This document shows, piece after piece, positions 1-11,499 of a stretch of 64,000 nucleotides of DNA. Numbering within the stretch: position 1 is the stretch's first letter; every line of letters starts with the position of its first letter. The DNA is taken from contig OY482847.1 of the NCBI GenBank assembly GCA_960531495.1, positions 6,246,885 through 6,310,884 on the forward strand, in the 5' to 3' direction. This stretch comes from Zeus faber. Its lineage: Eukaryota > Chordata > Actinopteri > Zeiformes > Zeidae. The notes under the pieces are model-generated. The model did not search any database, was not told where the DNA came from, and saw only the letters and a program-made list of their open reading frames with translations. The position numbers and the translations under genes are program-made.

Positions 1-99
1 TGTAACAGCCTTATTCCAAAATGGATTCAATTCATTTTTTTTCTTATCAATCTACACACAATACCCCATAATAACAAAAAACAAAAAACTGAAATATCG

Positions 100-1130
100 C
101 ATGTCCATATGTATTCACACCCTTTACCCAGTACTGTGTTGAAGCACCTTTGGCAGCGATGACAGCCTCCAGTCTTCTCTGGAATGAATGCTACAAGCTT
201 GGCACACCTGGGGTATTTGGGGTATTTCTCCCATTCTTCTCTGCAGATCCTCTCAAGCTCTGTCAGGTTAGATGTGGAACGTCGCTGCGCAGCTATTTTC
301 AGGTATTTCAAGTGTTATTCAATCGGGTTCAGGTCTGGGCTCTAGCTGGGCCACTCAAGGTCAGACTTGTCCTGAAGCCACTCCTTCGTTGTCTTGGCTG
401 TCTGCTAAACCTTCGCCCCAGTCTGAGGTCCTGAGCGCTCTGGAGCAGGTTTTCATCAAGGATCTCTCTGTACTTTGCTGCGTTCATCTTTCCCTCGATC
501 CTGACTAGTCTCCCAGTTCCTGCCGCTGCCCACAGCATGACGCTGCCACCACCATGAATCACCGTAGGGATGGTATTAGCCAGGTGATGAGAGGTGCCGG
601 GTTTCCTCCAGGCGTGACGCTTGGCATTCAGGCCAAACAGTTCAATCTTAGTTTCATCGGACCAGAGAATCTTGTTTCTCATGGTCTGAGAGTCCTTTAG
701 GTGCCTTCTGGCAAACTCCAAGCAGGCTGTCATGTGCATTTTACTGAGTAGAGGCTTCCATCTGGCCACACCACCATAACGGCTTGATGGGTGGAGTGCT
801 GCAGAGATGGCTGTCCTTCTGGAAAGTTCTCCCATCTCCACAGAGGAACGCTGAACCCGATGGTCACTCTGTCAGAGTGACCATCGGGTTCTTGATCCCC
901 TCCCTGACCAAGGCCCTTCTCCCCCGATTGCTCAGTTTGGCTGGGCGGCCAGCTCTAGGTAGAGTGCTGGTGGTTCCAAACTTCTTCCATTTACGAATGA
1001 TGGAGACCACTGTGCTCTTCGGGACTTTCAATGCTGCAGAAATTCAGAAATTTTTTAGTACCCTTCCCCAGATCTGTGCCTCGATACAATACTGTCTCGG
1101 AGGCCTACGGACAATTCCTTTGGATTTTAT
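100..1130 (-). pseudogene. Tc1-type transposase, broken
   Basis: This is the relic of a ~340-residue DD34E transposase that would cut and paste its own element by binding the inverted repeats. The N-terminal paired-like helix-turn-helix part lies at about 800-1130, where the expected start codon reads ATA. The catalytic part starts with an open piece at 329-841 holding the motif WSDETKIELFG, with the first catalytic Asp at 656-658. The family's second Asp block (FQQDNDPKH) is deleted near 395-410. The NPIE segment with the final Glu survives near 320-335, but the frame is then lost. The C-terminus (ERICREEWEKYPKY) is in another frame at 100-260. Several frameshifts and the lost Asp make it inactive. 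Confidence 0.9.
853..891. repeat. Perfect 19-bp hairpin inside the Tc1 copy
   Basis: Arms 853-871 and 873-891 are exact reverse complements around a single T. Only the right arm fits the family sequence as I recall it. The left arm replaces a short stretch of transposase sequence. Confidence 0.95.
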
Positions 1131-1542
1131 GCCTTGGTTTCTGCTCTGTCATGCACTGTCAACAGTGGGACCTTATAGGGAGGTGTGTGCCTTTCCAAAT
1201 CATGTCCGAATCTGTTGAATTTACTACAGGTGGACTCCGGTCAAGTTTTATAAACATCTCAAGGATGATCAGGGGAAACAGGGTGCTCCTGAGCTAATTT
1301 TCGAGTGTCATAGCAAAGGGTGTGAATACATGTGATATTTCCGTTTTTTTATTTTTAATACATTTGCTAACATTTCTAAAAAAACTTTTTCGCTTTGTCA
1401 TTATAAGGTATTGTGTGTAGATTGATGAGAAAAAAAAGGTATTTAATCCATTTTGAAATGAGGCTGGAACAAAATGTGGGGAAAGTGAAGGGGGGTGAAT
1501 ACTTTCCGGATGCACTGTAGGTATGGGTGTGAGCAAAAGGAT

Positions 1543-2237
1543 CAGGCCTCGTCCACACGTATAATGGGTATTTTTGGAAATCTCTGTGTGCACACGAAAA
1601 TGATTTAAAAATCGGACATAAGCATGCCAAGGTGGGGGTGGGGGGAAAACTTTATGTCAAACACCAGAAGAACATTGGGAGCATGCTCGGCCTTCTTCAA
1701 TTATAAACATGGAATTGAACTCTGGTCACCAGACATCCCAGTTTGTCCAGGATTGTCCAGGTTTCAAGTTCCCCGTTACGCATTGTGTGTTTGTTTTTTT
1801 TTTTGTTTCGTTCAATTTCAATCAATGCATCTACAATAAAAACACTGATATTATTGGCTCGTTTTTTTTTTTGGTAAAACAGGGAGCGGTGCCGGCAAAC
1901 TTTTTTTAAGTTTTAGAAAGGTTAGAAACAGGATATTTACATGAAACCTACTGTAACAGTACAAGCCACACGTAGACAAACCGCTAGTCCAACGGTTTCT
2001 ACCGCATGCTCAGTGTGTGATACAACAATTGTGTGTAAATCGAGGTCATGGCGTCATCGTCTGCCCAAGCCTCCGTTTCACCGCTCCACACCAATACGCA
2101 GAGTTCTGAAAAATCCCCAACCTAGAAGGAGTTTTTCCAAAAGCTTTGTTTTTAATGAGCTGAAACCGGCGTTTGGCCAAAAGGCAGAGAGAGGACTAGG
2201 TTTTTATAACTACCCGTAGACCCGTGGACGACGCCTG
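1543..2237. mobile_element. Non-autonomous TIR DNA transposon (~695 bp), superfamily uncertain
   Basis: The left end reads CAGGCCTCGTCCACACGTAT and the right end, reverse-complemented, reads CAGGCGTCGTCCACGGGTCT. The similarity continues inward (GGGTA then a T-rich stretch). There is no transposase frame inside. Ends of this 'GTCCACACGTA' type recur in teleost genomes; I favour hAT but see no clear 8-bp target duplication. It lies only 25 bp beyond the end of the Tc1 element. Confidence 0.7.
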
Positions 2238-3813
2238 AGAAACTCAACCCCATCAACGGTACTTTTTAATCTCTGAACTCAACAAACTCCTAAAAAGGGG
2301 AAAAAAAACCTCTTTTACTTTGTCTGGTGTAAAACACTGAGGCTCGGTGCACCTCGGCGCACCCTTCAGGGCAGCGAGTCCCCGGTGAGGCCCTGGGCTC
2401 CTTGCACTGTGTCCGGCTGAACCCACCTCATTAAACACCGCAGGGACTCTGTCACAAACATCTCAGAGGCCAGTTTGGGAAAGAGCAGCAACACTCTGAT
2501 CAGTCCGGACCCCAGACTCTCAGGGGGCATCTGACTTTTTCCACGGAAGAAATGAGAGAGCAAGGGAGAAAACTCAATCTCCACTGGGCTTGTCATTCAC
2601 TCAGACATGAGAGATTTGGGCCTATTTGGCATTTAGAGGGAGTCGGTGACATGTTTGAAGGTGAGTGCATTTGGTTTTTTTTTTGGGTTTTTTTTTGCGC
2701 AGGGTTGCGCTGTATTTCGAAACTTGAAATCAGTAAGTTGACATATAACTGACAATACTGCCTTTGCTGCGTGCAATGATTCGATTTCAGATATTTTAGA
2801 GGAGTCATCTCTCTTAGGATTGATGCGGTTGAGAGCAGGAGTTTTCCCCCTGATGGCCAGTTTAAAGTCCATCGGGTGATTACCAAATCAATAAAGATCC
2901 CCAAAATAATGTGCCTCCAAAGAAGAAAAAAAAAGACGAGAGAAAGTAATGTTGTGACGTCTTTATCGGCTGGGTTCTTGTGCATGGGCCATTCTAGCCT
3001 GGGACCGAAATGTGGGGAACATAATACATCTCAGTCCCCAGTGGCCGTCGTGACCTTCAATTCCAAGCTATTATATTGGGCCAATAAAAAACATGTGGCC
3101 CTGAGTTTCCAGCCTCAGTTAGTGCTACGTGACATTGAGACCTGTTAGCGGCTGGTGACACCGTGGGAGGCAGATATTAAACTGTAATGACCTGAGGAAG
3201 GCATCAGCATCCTGATAACTGTTGACAGCACCCCTGCCCTGGCTGCTTCCACTCACGGGGGCCGCGCAGCACAAGCAGGGGGTGGGGGGGGGTTCGGTGT
3301 GACTGGAGAGGCATAAAAAAAAAAAAATGAAAATTCCAACGAGCCAGAGTGAATTTGCACAAGGTGGACCGACATTTGTGGGGGATTGCGAAGTCGCAAA
3401 GAAGCGCTTCTCAAAAGACGCTGAGAGAGGGCTGAGCGGCGCTAAAGCCTGTTTACACGGCCCCCGTATCCATTAAGATCTGACGCCTTTGAAGAGAGGC
3501 AGCCCCACAAGGTTGCGTGGGCGGCTACGAGAACGGCGAAATAAGATACATCACAGAGGTAAACGACCCGCCGCTTGTTTAACGAGTTACATCAGAGGGC
3601 CATCAAAGGCCTATTGGTTCGCCTAACACGCCACGCACTCACTCTTATCGACATGTCACTGCCAATTGTCGGGCTGACTATCTCTCTGAAACCCTCGCCC
3701 CTCGCCCCCCATCCACTTTCCCCGGCAACAGATGTTGCGTTGAAACAACAATTAGACGTGCACGCGTCCTCATCAAATGTGAAAAATAGATGGTGTCGTG
3801 TGCCGCTCCCCCA
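2238..3813. other. Unique noncoding sequence
   Basis: No gene, RNA or recognisable transposon is visible. The stretch holds short A, T and G runs (G run near 3280-3290, A run near 3316-3328). Its open frames are short and lack family motifs. Confidence 0.5.
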
Positions 3814-3856
3814 CCACACGCACACACACACGCACACACACACACAAATACACACT
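3814..3856. repeat. (CA)n microsatellite, interrupted
   Basis: CA dinucleotides with CG variants and an AATA break near 3847. Confidence 0.95.
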
Positions 3857-4385
3857 TAGAGCCTTGTTTATGGAAAAACAAATTAGCCTCATCCCCGATG
3901 TATCTTCATGACATTCTTTACCCAATTCTAGGCAAACAACACATCACCTCACAAGCGCCGTCGTAATCATGGCCACAGCGAGAAGCGATGAATCATTTCC
4001 CGACGCCATCACGTGCGAATGACTTTGGAAGAGAGCGCGTGAGGCCGTGATGCAGTGCGTGCTTCGTTTCTCACAGTGCACTCCCTCCTTATGGACCCAC
4101 AGCACTGATTGACTGTTTATTCCTACGGCGGCGATGGGATGATGCACAGATTTATTGTGCAGCGGGGGCGATGCGGAGGCTTTTGAAGAAGAAGGCGTAT
4201 TCGGTGAGTCCGCCTGGGGTATGTTTGTGGGGAATCCCGTTGGTAAAAGCCAACCCCTGCAAAGCCTTCCCTCACCGCGGACAGGTCTCTGGAGAGATGG
4301 CAGAAAGTGTGATTGCAGAGGCCGTGAGGACGTGCCAATTCTGTCTGACAAAATTAGCCGCGACGTAACTTTCCCCTCTTTTTTT

Positions 4386-4407
4386 GGGGGGGGGGGGGGG
4401 GGGGGGG
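4386..4407. repeat. G22 homopolymer
   Basis: An unbroken run of 22 G follows a T run. It is a candidate G-quadruplex former and an assembly or sequencing risk point. Confidence 0.95.
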
Positions 4408-4781
4408 CTGTCAATAAGCGCGGCCATGATAGTGTGGAAGTACTGCCAGTTCCAATAAAGCACCAGAGAGATCAACAGAATGAAAGGTGACCTTGGCATA
4501 ATTGAGATTCATCACGGCTGAAGGCGGGCAGCAAAAGTGACAGCGAGGGGGAACCGAATGAGGACTAAAAGGGGTATAAACACAACACAAATACTTATTT
4601 ATGGAGCGAATGGCCAGCTGCTGGCCAGGCGGCAAGACCCGGGTCTCTATCTCAATGACGGTATTTATTTAGGCCAAGACTCAGGGCTTATGGCTTCCCT
4701 GATCCTCACTGCCTCTATTCTATTTTTGCAAGCGGCACTCGCATGAAATGATAAACAGCATCGACCTCCACAAAAAGATAG

Positions 4782-4814
4782 GGAGAGAGAGAGAGAAAGA
4801 GAGACAGAGCGAGA

Positions 4815-4858
<44 letters not shown>
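4782..4858. repeat. (GA)n microsatellite with CG core
   Basis: GA dinucleotides with an internal GCGCGCGC segment near 4815-4822. The flanks are unique. Confidence 0.95.
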
Positions 4859-4861
<3 letters not shown>

Positions 4862-5346
4862 ATTTAGAGTGATTTGTATGCTCCCAGAGTGAGATAAGAA
4901 CCCAACGGCATGATGGGATGCACATGTTCTGACCATCGCGGCAGACGATGACAAATCTCTGTCGTGTTTTAACAGCGTGGCGCAGCGTGGCGTTAAAGGC
5001 ACTCTGGAGAGAAACGCCGCCATGCCGGCTACTGAGGGAGGAACAAAGGGCGACAGGGCGGCGCTGGCACATGCGGGGACGGATTATACCGGCCTTTCAG
5101 ACCCGCACAATGTGGCACGTTTTGGGTCCGGGCTGGAGCCGTCACATCGCAGCCGCACAGAGCTGCGGGGCTGGGGAGGGGGCTTGGATGTCCCCAGACG
5201 TCCAGCATATTCTGTGGCCCACAACAATGGCCCACATTCTGGGTCCGCAACACACCTGGCCTCGTCTGATAAATGGTTTGAAAGGCGACGCACGCGGCAA
5301 AGCATCCAATACACTGTCGCTCTATATGACTAAACACATCACTCCG

Positions 5347-5369
5347 AAAAAAAAAAAAAAAAAAAAAAA
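5347..5369. repeat. A23 homopolymer
   Basis: A run of 23 A. No retroposon body is visible immediately upstream, so it is not called as a poly-A tail. Confidence 0.9.
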
Positions 5370-5619
5370 GGCATTTCATTTATTTTTTAGCACGTAGGCT
5401 GAATCGAAATATCAGGCGGCGGAGCCTGGGAACAAAGCCGCGGCAGAGAGATTGGAACAAAGGTAAAGTGTTGGATTTGAACCCTGGCCACTCCAGGTGT
5501 TCCGCCTATCCCGCTCCCCGGCGCCGCTACGCTGAACTCGCTACGGCACTTTCTCCTCGACGACGGTTTTGTATTAGGTTGACGTCGCTATGTTGCCGGC
5601 GCTACGCAAACAAAGTGAA

Positions 5620-5905
5620 TGTACAACACATTAATTTGCTTCAATTACACGGCTTCCTAATCTGAGAGGATTAAGAGGTTAATTTGCGATCGAAAAAAAC
5701 GGGATTTGGTAAAATCAAAAAGGATTAATTACTTCTCATACTTTGCAAGGTGACAGTAATTACTTTCATTAACTTCAACAAAGAAGGTCCAAAAAGATAA
5801 TTGGCAGACACTTAATTAAAGGTTACGGCTTTGACGTAATTGTGAAAGACAAGACAATTTAGAGTCCTATTATTCAATAAAGATACACATGGAGTAATTG
5901 GCGTG
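5620..5905. promoter_or_regulatory. Candidate conserved enhancer block with many TAAT cores
   Basis: An A+T-rich, non-repetitive block with repeated homeodomain-type cores: TTAATTTG, GGATTAATTAC, GTAATTAC, CTTAATTAAAGG, GTAATTG. No open frame and no transposon feature. Such site clusters are common in vertebrate developmental enhancers within gene deserts. The call rests on base pattern only; conservation was not tested. Confidence 0.4.
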
Positions 5906-5999
5906 TTGCCGTCTGGGGAGAGGTTTGGGTAAACAGTCCGAGGAGAGTGACCAGGTGGAGCCTGCCACATCCGTCCGGCGCCACCCGGGCAAGGTTATT

Positions 6000-6440
6000 T
6001 CAAGCATTCAAACTTGGGGGAAGGCCCCCAGGGATGGAGCGGGGGCTAAGGCTCCTCTATAACAGATTATGGCTGGCCCCATAAGAATTGTGTGAATACC
6101 TCCCATTAATGTCAAGGTTATATCTACGATACACCTCCAAAAGTCAATTGGCATAGTCCCGAGGGTCTTGCATGTGATTTGTTACCGGTATTTTTTAGAC
6201 GGAGCTCCCTGGGATAGACATGCAGTCTTTTTTGTGGCGGTGTAAGGTTTTTCTTTTATTATCTTTATATCTGACTTGCGCTCCAGATTTTATTACAGAT
6301 ACCCTTATTTGAAAAGTGTGGGGTAACTGTAAATCAGCCGGCTGTCAGCATATGAAATTTGAATATTTTACTGAGCATTGCAACATTGGTTCAAACGGGG
6401 AATTTGGGTTTGATTGAAGACCGCGGCTCATAAGGATGAC
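6000..6440. promoter_or_regulatory. Candidate conserved noncoding block
   Basis: Unique, balanced-composition sequence without simple repeats or frames, containing CCCATTAATGTCAAGGTTA and GTCAATTGGCA. It looks like the same class as the block at 5620-5905, but the evidence is weaker. Confidence 0.28.
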
Positions 6441-8099
6441 ACGGAGTCTTGGGAAAGTAAGAGAGAGGGGAAACAGCCTGACGATATCGTAGACGTTCCT
6501 CTGCCATCACAGCAGGATGAAATAGCGTCCTTTTCACAAAAATCCTGCTTTATGCGTGCAGAATGTTAGAATGTTATTAGGCCACGCCGGAACGAGAGGT
6601 GGGAATACTCGTATGGAATTTATATAATTTATATACCGCAATCACGCAGTATCACACGGGGAGTGCTGTTGTACCGTCGGCACGGCCAGATTCAGTTACT
6701 ACAGCGACATGATTTATGTTGTTTATTCGGATGCAGCCACAAAGACACACAAGGTATTGCTGGAACAAATAAAGTGCAGGTTAGTCTAATCGCTGGTCAT
6801 ATCAGCACACATGCAATGCAGACGGACTCATAGGCCGACGCTAAGACGCCTCGGGACTGATGTCCTGCATAGGAATATTGCACACTGATACTTGCCACCA
6901 GACTGGAGGTCAGATTTCCACTGGCTTTCATAATACCTTAACTTCCATTATTAAACTTTAAACATGCCGGGAACATGCTGTGCTTTTATGTGCCACAGCA
7001 GAAGGAGCCAGAGAGACGGTTCTATAGACGTCCTGCTGATAAGAAGCTTTCTGCTATCAGCACAGGGAAGGACAACCAATGATAGAATCCCACTGGAGAC
7101 CGCTGGAGTTTCTGCGGCGACCGTTTTTTTTATCGGGGTAGTTGACGGACGTTTCCGTAGCCGATGACCCCAAATTAAACCAGAATAGGAAACCACCTCT
7201 CTGGCTCGTCGGCCATGACGGTGGGTTGCTTAGTTATTTCTTGTAGCTCCTCTTGGTTTACGCTGGCTCTGGGCTGTCACGGGCAGGGCTGTCAGTAGCT
7301 GTAGTAAGCTTCTTATCTTGTTCCCTTTGCTAAGATAGGTTTGTGCAATGATCTAAAGGGCTCATCGGCCAGTTAATATATTGAAATATCTGTGTTATAA
7401 GTAACATTGTGCTCCAAGATTTTGACCCACGGTATGGCATGAGGGTTTTGCGATATGTGCGACGTGGCTGTGACACCCCGCGCTCAAGGAACACCTGCTT
7501 TTCCAAGGACACGACCGGACCGGCACCGCCCGCTGTTTTACAGCCTGCAGCCCGGCGATCGACAATGATGCGGTTCGATCCCTCGGTGTAAAAAAACACA
7601 AAAGTTGAACACCATCCCATATGTCGGTCAGTCTCAATCCGACATCGTGTCAGCCCGAATGAGCGGCCATCACTCAGACGCGTCTCCTCGCCGTGGGATA
7701 ATTGCCTCTATTCAATGATCTCCACACACCTATTTCTTCTTTTTTTCCCCGGCTTAATGGACAGTAACTTGGGTCTTTCTTTACGTACGCCTGACATAAG
7801 TAATTTTCCTCAGGTGCCCCTGATCATTTAGTATTTATGGCTCCGGCGTTCATCACCGTCTTGGTCATTGCTCGCTGGCTGCTGAGGATTTCTTCTAACG
7901 ATCTACGCTCCCCAAGCCGAATTGCCCTTTCCAAGAGAAAAGGCTGCGAGGAAAATGAAAGACTTGCCCGAGCAGGCAGACACGCAGAAGTTTTGATGAA
8001 TTACAATGAGTCTCGACACTGCATCTTAATGTTTCCAGCTGGTCACAGGGAGGGCCCCGCATCGCCCGTCTGGAAGGGGGAAGCCGAATTCCAAAGACG
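6441..8099. other. Unique noncoding sequence
   Basis: No gene or repeat family is recognised. There is a palindrome-like AATTTATATAATTTATAT stretch near 6617-6635. Open frames here are under 110 codons and look random. Confidence 0.45.
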
Positions 8100-8400
8100 G
8101 CCGCCGTGCTGTGCATGTGTGAGCGCTTTAATCCCTTTACAGGACGCCAATTAATTGCGAGGCCAGAGATAATTACACAGGATTTCACTGATTTGTTATT
8201 GCTAAATAACCCCATCGCAGATCACGCGGGAATGTCTTTGCATATGCATGAAGCTCTCAATTATGACGCTGCATTCATCCTGATTATTGTGATTTGGATA
8301 ACAGCAAAGATAATATTGACAAAACACCTGTCTGGCATTATTATTACAGTATATGATATATTGTTTGACTGGCAGTGCTATTCAATCATGTTGTAATAGT
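8100..8400. promoter_or_regulatory. Candidate conserved enhancer block
   Basis: A+T-rich unique sequence with CCAATTAATTGCGAGG, TTTGCATATGCATGAAG and ATGATATATTG motifs that recall homeodomain and POU sites. No frame or transposon signal. Inferred from composition alone. Confidence 0.35.
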
Positions 8401-9177
8401 CATCATACTATAATACCAGTCTAATACTCGAATCTTCCTTCGCTGACGCCTCTCATACAGTTTATCCCCAACATCCCATCATTTTTACATATTTTCGGGC
8501 CTTTTTAAAATTGGTGAAATCATGTCCTGTCGAATCGCCCCAGATGCGGCTGTTTTTATTACCCGCGCAATTTCTTCAAGGAATGGCGATTGTCCATTTG
8601 TCCTCTTCACGTTTTTTGTTTTTTCATTTTTATTTCGTTAATAAAATGTGTTTTCAAATCATTCTGGTGGCCGACGGCGCGCTCTCAGCGCGCTGTTATC
8701 GACCGGCGTGTTGTAGGCCTGGCGTTTTAATGCGTAGAATGTACTGTATGCGGGACTCCTTATCACAGCTTATTAGGCATATTAGAAAATCCTTTGTTCA
8801 AATGTATTTGCCTTGAAGGAATGAACAATCTAATCAAAGCTTGTTCCCCCAAAGAATACTGCTAATGAGTTGCAGCATCCCTGACATTTTCGTTCTGTCT
8901 TGTGGGTATACATTCTAATAATTCTTGGCGCCTAATCGCCACTTAAAAGTCCTCAAATCTTCAAACGACAGACGGATGAATTATGACCCAGGGAGAGAGA
9001 GGGGGGAGAGATAATGATACCATCACTTCAATCATATCAGTAACATTAACGTTCAGCGGGGAAAACATTCGCCATTCCGTCCGCTCTGCTGTCATTTTTC
9101 TTTGGAATAAAAATTAAAGACAGGAAAAATGGAATAATAACATTTCCGGTGTGGACACTCGGGTGGTGGCCGGCCTC

Positions 9178-9268
9178 CGAGCGCCGTCCTCGTCGCCGTG
9201 GCTGTCCTCGTCGTGGTTGTCCTCGTCGTGGTTGTTGTTGTTGTTGTTGTTGTTGTTGCTGTTGTTGA
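9178..9268. repeat. Degenerate trinucleotide array (CGT/TTG type)
   Basis: An imperfect TCCTCGTCGTGGTTG repeat passes into a (TTG)n run at about 9230-9265. It generates glutamine- and threonine-rich pseudo-frames on the minus strand that I do not regard as coding. Confidence 0.9.
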
Positions 9269-11499
9269 TGTTGTGATTTGGTCCCTTTCCTCACCCCCCC
9301 CGCCAGCGAAGCCAAATAAATTAAAGAACAACAACGAACAACGATGTTAAGTGGAAATCTGTGTATCCCTCCAGCCCGAAAGGTTTGTGCTGGAATCAAA
9401 CGCGCGAAACCACTGTTTACGGGGGCGAGTTGGGGTGAGTGGTCCGCAATTATTTCATTAAAGTATTGATCTGTGATTAACGGCGCACGGTCTTTCGGAT
9501 TCCTCAAAACAATCCCGGATCTCTTCTGTCTTGCGAGCCAGATTGCTCTCTTCCTAACTTGTATTTCAGAAGAGGGGAAAAATGGCAAAAGTAATTTGTC
9601 AGCTTCAGATCTAGGAGAACAAACAGGGAAAAAAGGCTGAGGGGGAAAAAAAACACTTTAGTATCAGATTGCCACCTAAATTACACTAATTCAGTGGGGG
9701 CTCCCATTAGCTTGTTGACAGGAGATAAACACAAAAAAAAAAAAAAAAAAAAATCACACGGGCCCCAAGAGAAACACCAAGAGTTGGAGGAGAAAGCCAA
9801 GAAGCAAGTTAAACACCCGAAGAAACAAGAAATGCCTCATTTGGCACAGTGGCGGCATCAATTTGAAGCAAAATCAATCGTTCAGTCGGGGAGAGAAAAA
9901 AAAGGAGGCTCAAAACACCACAAAAAGACTGAATGTACCTGTGTTTTATCGACGCAGATTATGGATAGTGTGTCTGCAGCTGAAGTTGTGGTGGCGATGC
10001 ATTGTCTCTGCTAAAGTGGTCTCATTCGGGGAAGAGAGGGCAAAGACTCAGTGACGGAGGGGCGTCTAACTAAACTCCAACCGAACTCCAACTGCCCTTC
10101 GGTGTCTTTAATTATCGGGCAGATTCCAAAGAAAATAAAAAATAAATTATGACAAAATAGAAGGTCAGGCTCCCTCTCCGTCAGTATTAGGCTCAGCTTC
10201 CACGGAAACGTCCTTGAGAGGACATCGCCTCCTGCGGTTCGACTCGGTGAGGGCGGATTAACACGAGGGATCGGTTCCAAGGTCGAGCGTCTTTGGTGCC
10301 AAAGGGACTCGTATTCCAACCTAAACGTTGGACCCTTGGAACGCGCTGCCTTGGCTCCCTGCGGCCGAAATGCTGCGGCGAGATGTTGAAGGGGGCCACA
10401 TCTTTCAGGAGCCCCGCATGTCAACCCTAAGGTTCACTTGGAGTGATCTTCGATTATAACTTACCGCCTGGAATGTTCGGAGATCCTGTTGTCGTCTCGG
10501 TATGTAAAAAAACAAATAAATATCAATAAATAAATAAAATCCTCCAGGATTTTGGTCGTAGATCGTAGACGTCCCCGAGGTCACTCTTCCGTGTGCATCA
10601 CCCCCCCCCCCCCCCCCGAGAGGCTTCCTCCCCGACGCTCAGCTCAACGTCTCTTCCACGTTTTCACTAATTTGGCAAATACATCTTCGCGTCCCACCGG
10701 GAGCCTTCGGCTGGAACCTCGCGCTTTGGTTTATTTGAAATGCACGGGAACCAAACTCAACTGATTCCTTGAGCGATTATGAACCATGATAATGTTTCCA
10801 GAATGGTGATTTTTTTATTTTATTTTTTATTTTTTGAGGTTGATGTTGGTGGAAATAATCTACCGAGACACATTAGGAAGCCCCATCACCTTGGCTGTTT
10901 TTTAAATTTATTTTTTAATTCAGCCACTGGACCCGGACAGAAACTTGATCTCAGTGGAATCCTTTTTCATCATTCCACCTCTACACTATTAATTCCACTG
11001 CCTTTTTGGAAAGCCCTTAATGCTGAATAACTGTATTATAAAATTGAATGACACATTTAATAGAACCTGTAGCTGCAGGGACACAGTGAGCCAGCACAAT
11101 TTCGGGATGAATTATGATAAGAAACAGATCCCCGGAATACTTTGGGCAGAAAAGAAAGAGAGGTTGTTTTAGCGAGAATTGAGTTTAACGACTGAGACCT
11201 TTGTGCTAAGCTGTGTGCCACTACCCCGCCCCCCCCCCCAAAAAAACACCCCTCTCACATACTGTGAATCGTGGCGTCATGCTCGTGGCGTTCACCCTAA
11301 TGAGACGCATATTCTATCAAGCCCGACGTGTTTGACCCGGTGTGAACCCGGCATTAGATGCAATCCGGTGAGTATGCAATTCGGCTGCAGCTGGAGGCGC
11401 GGGGGCGGCGGGGAGTTCCCCGGCGACGTCTCTTTACAATATGAAGGGTGGTGTCCTCCACGTCGAGGAGTGATCTATTGGGTTGCTCCGGCAGCCAAT
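9269..11499. other. Unique noncoding sequence with homopolymers
   Basis: An A21 run (9733-9753), a C18 run (10600-10617) and a (AATA)n-like patch near 10505-10540. No gene, RNA or transposon is recognised. Confidence 0.45.

Larger units (their letters stand above)
1..1517 (-). mobile_element. Tc1/mariner DNA transposon, degenerate, left end cut by window
   Basis: The right terminal inverted repeat runs from about 1405 to 1517 and is followed by the TA target dinucleotide at 1518-1519. Its inner part (about 1411-1475) is complementary to bases 1-60, so the outer end of the left repeat lies just before the window. Between them, on the minus strand, sits a decayed transposase whose peptides match the salmonid/cyprinid Tc1 type. 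Full-length relatives are about 1.5-1.6 kb, so very little is missing. The copy is old and non-autonomous: the transposase is frameshifted and carries a local hairpin insertion. Confidence 0.93.

Noticed and set aside
4974-4992. Tandem GCGTGGCGCAGCGTGGCG resembling the start of a tRNA-derived SINE
   Set aside because: No A box and B box at the right spacing, and no tail.
9046-9588. 180-codon minus-strand frame with polyglutamine
   Set aside because: The glutamines are a (TTG)n repeat on the other strand, and the flanks do not resemble a protein family.
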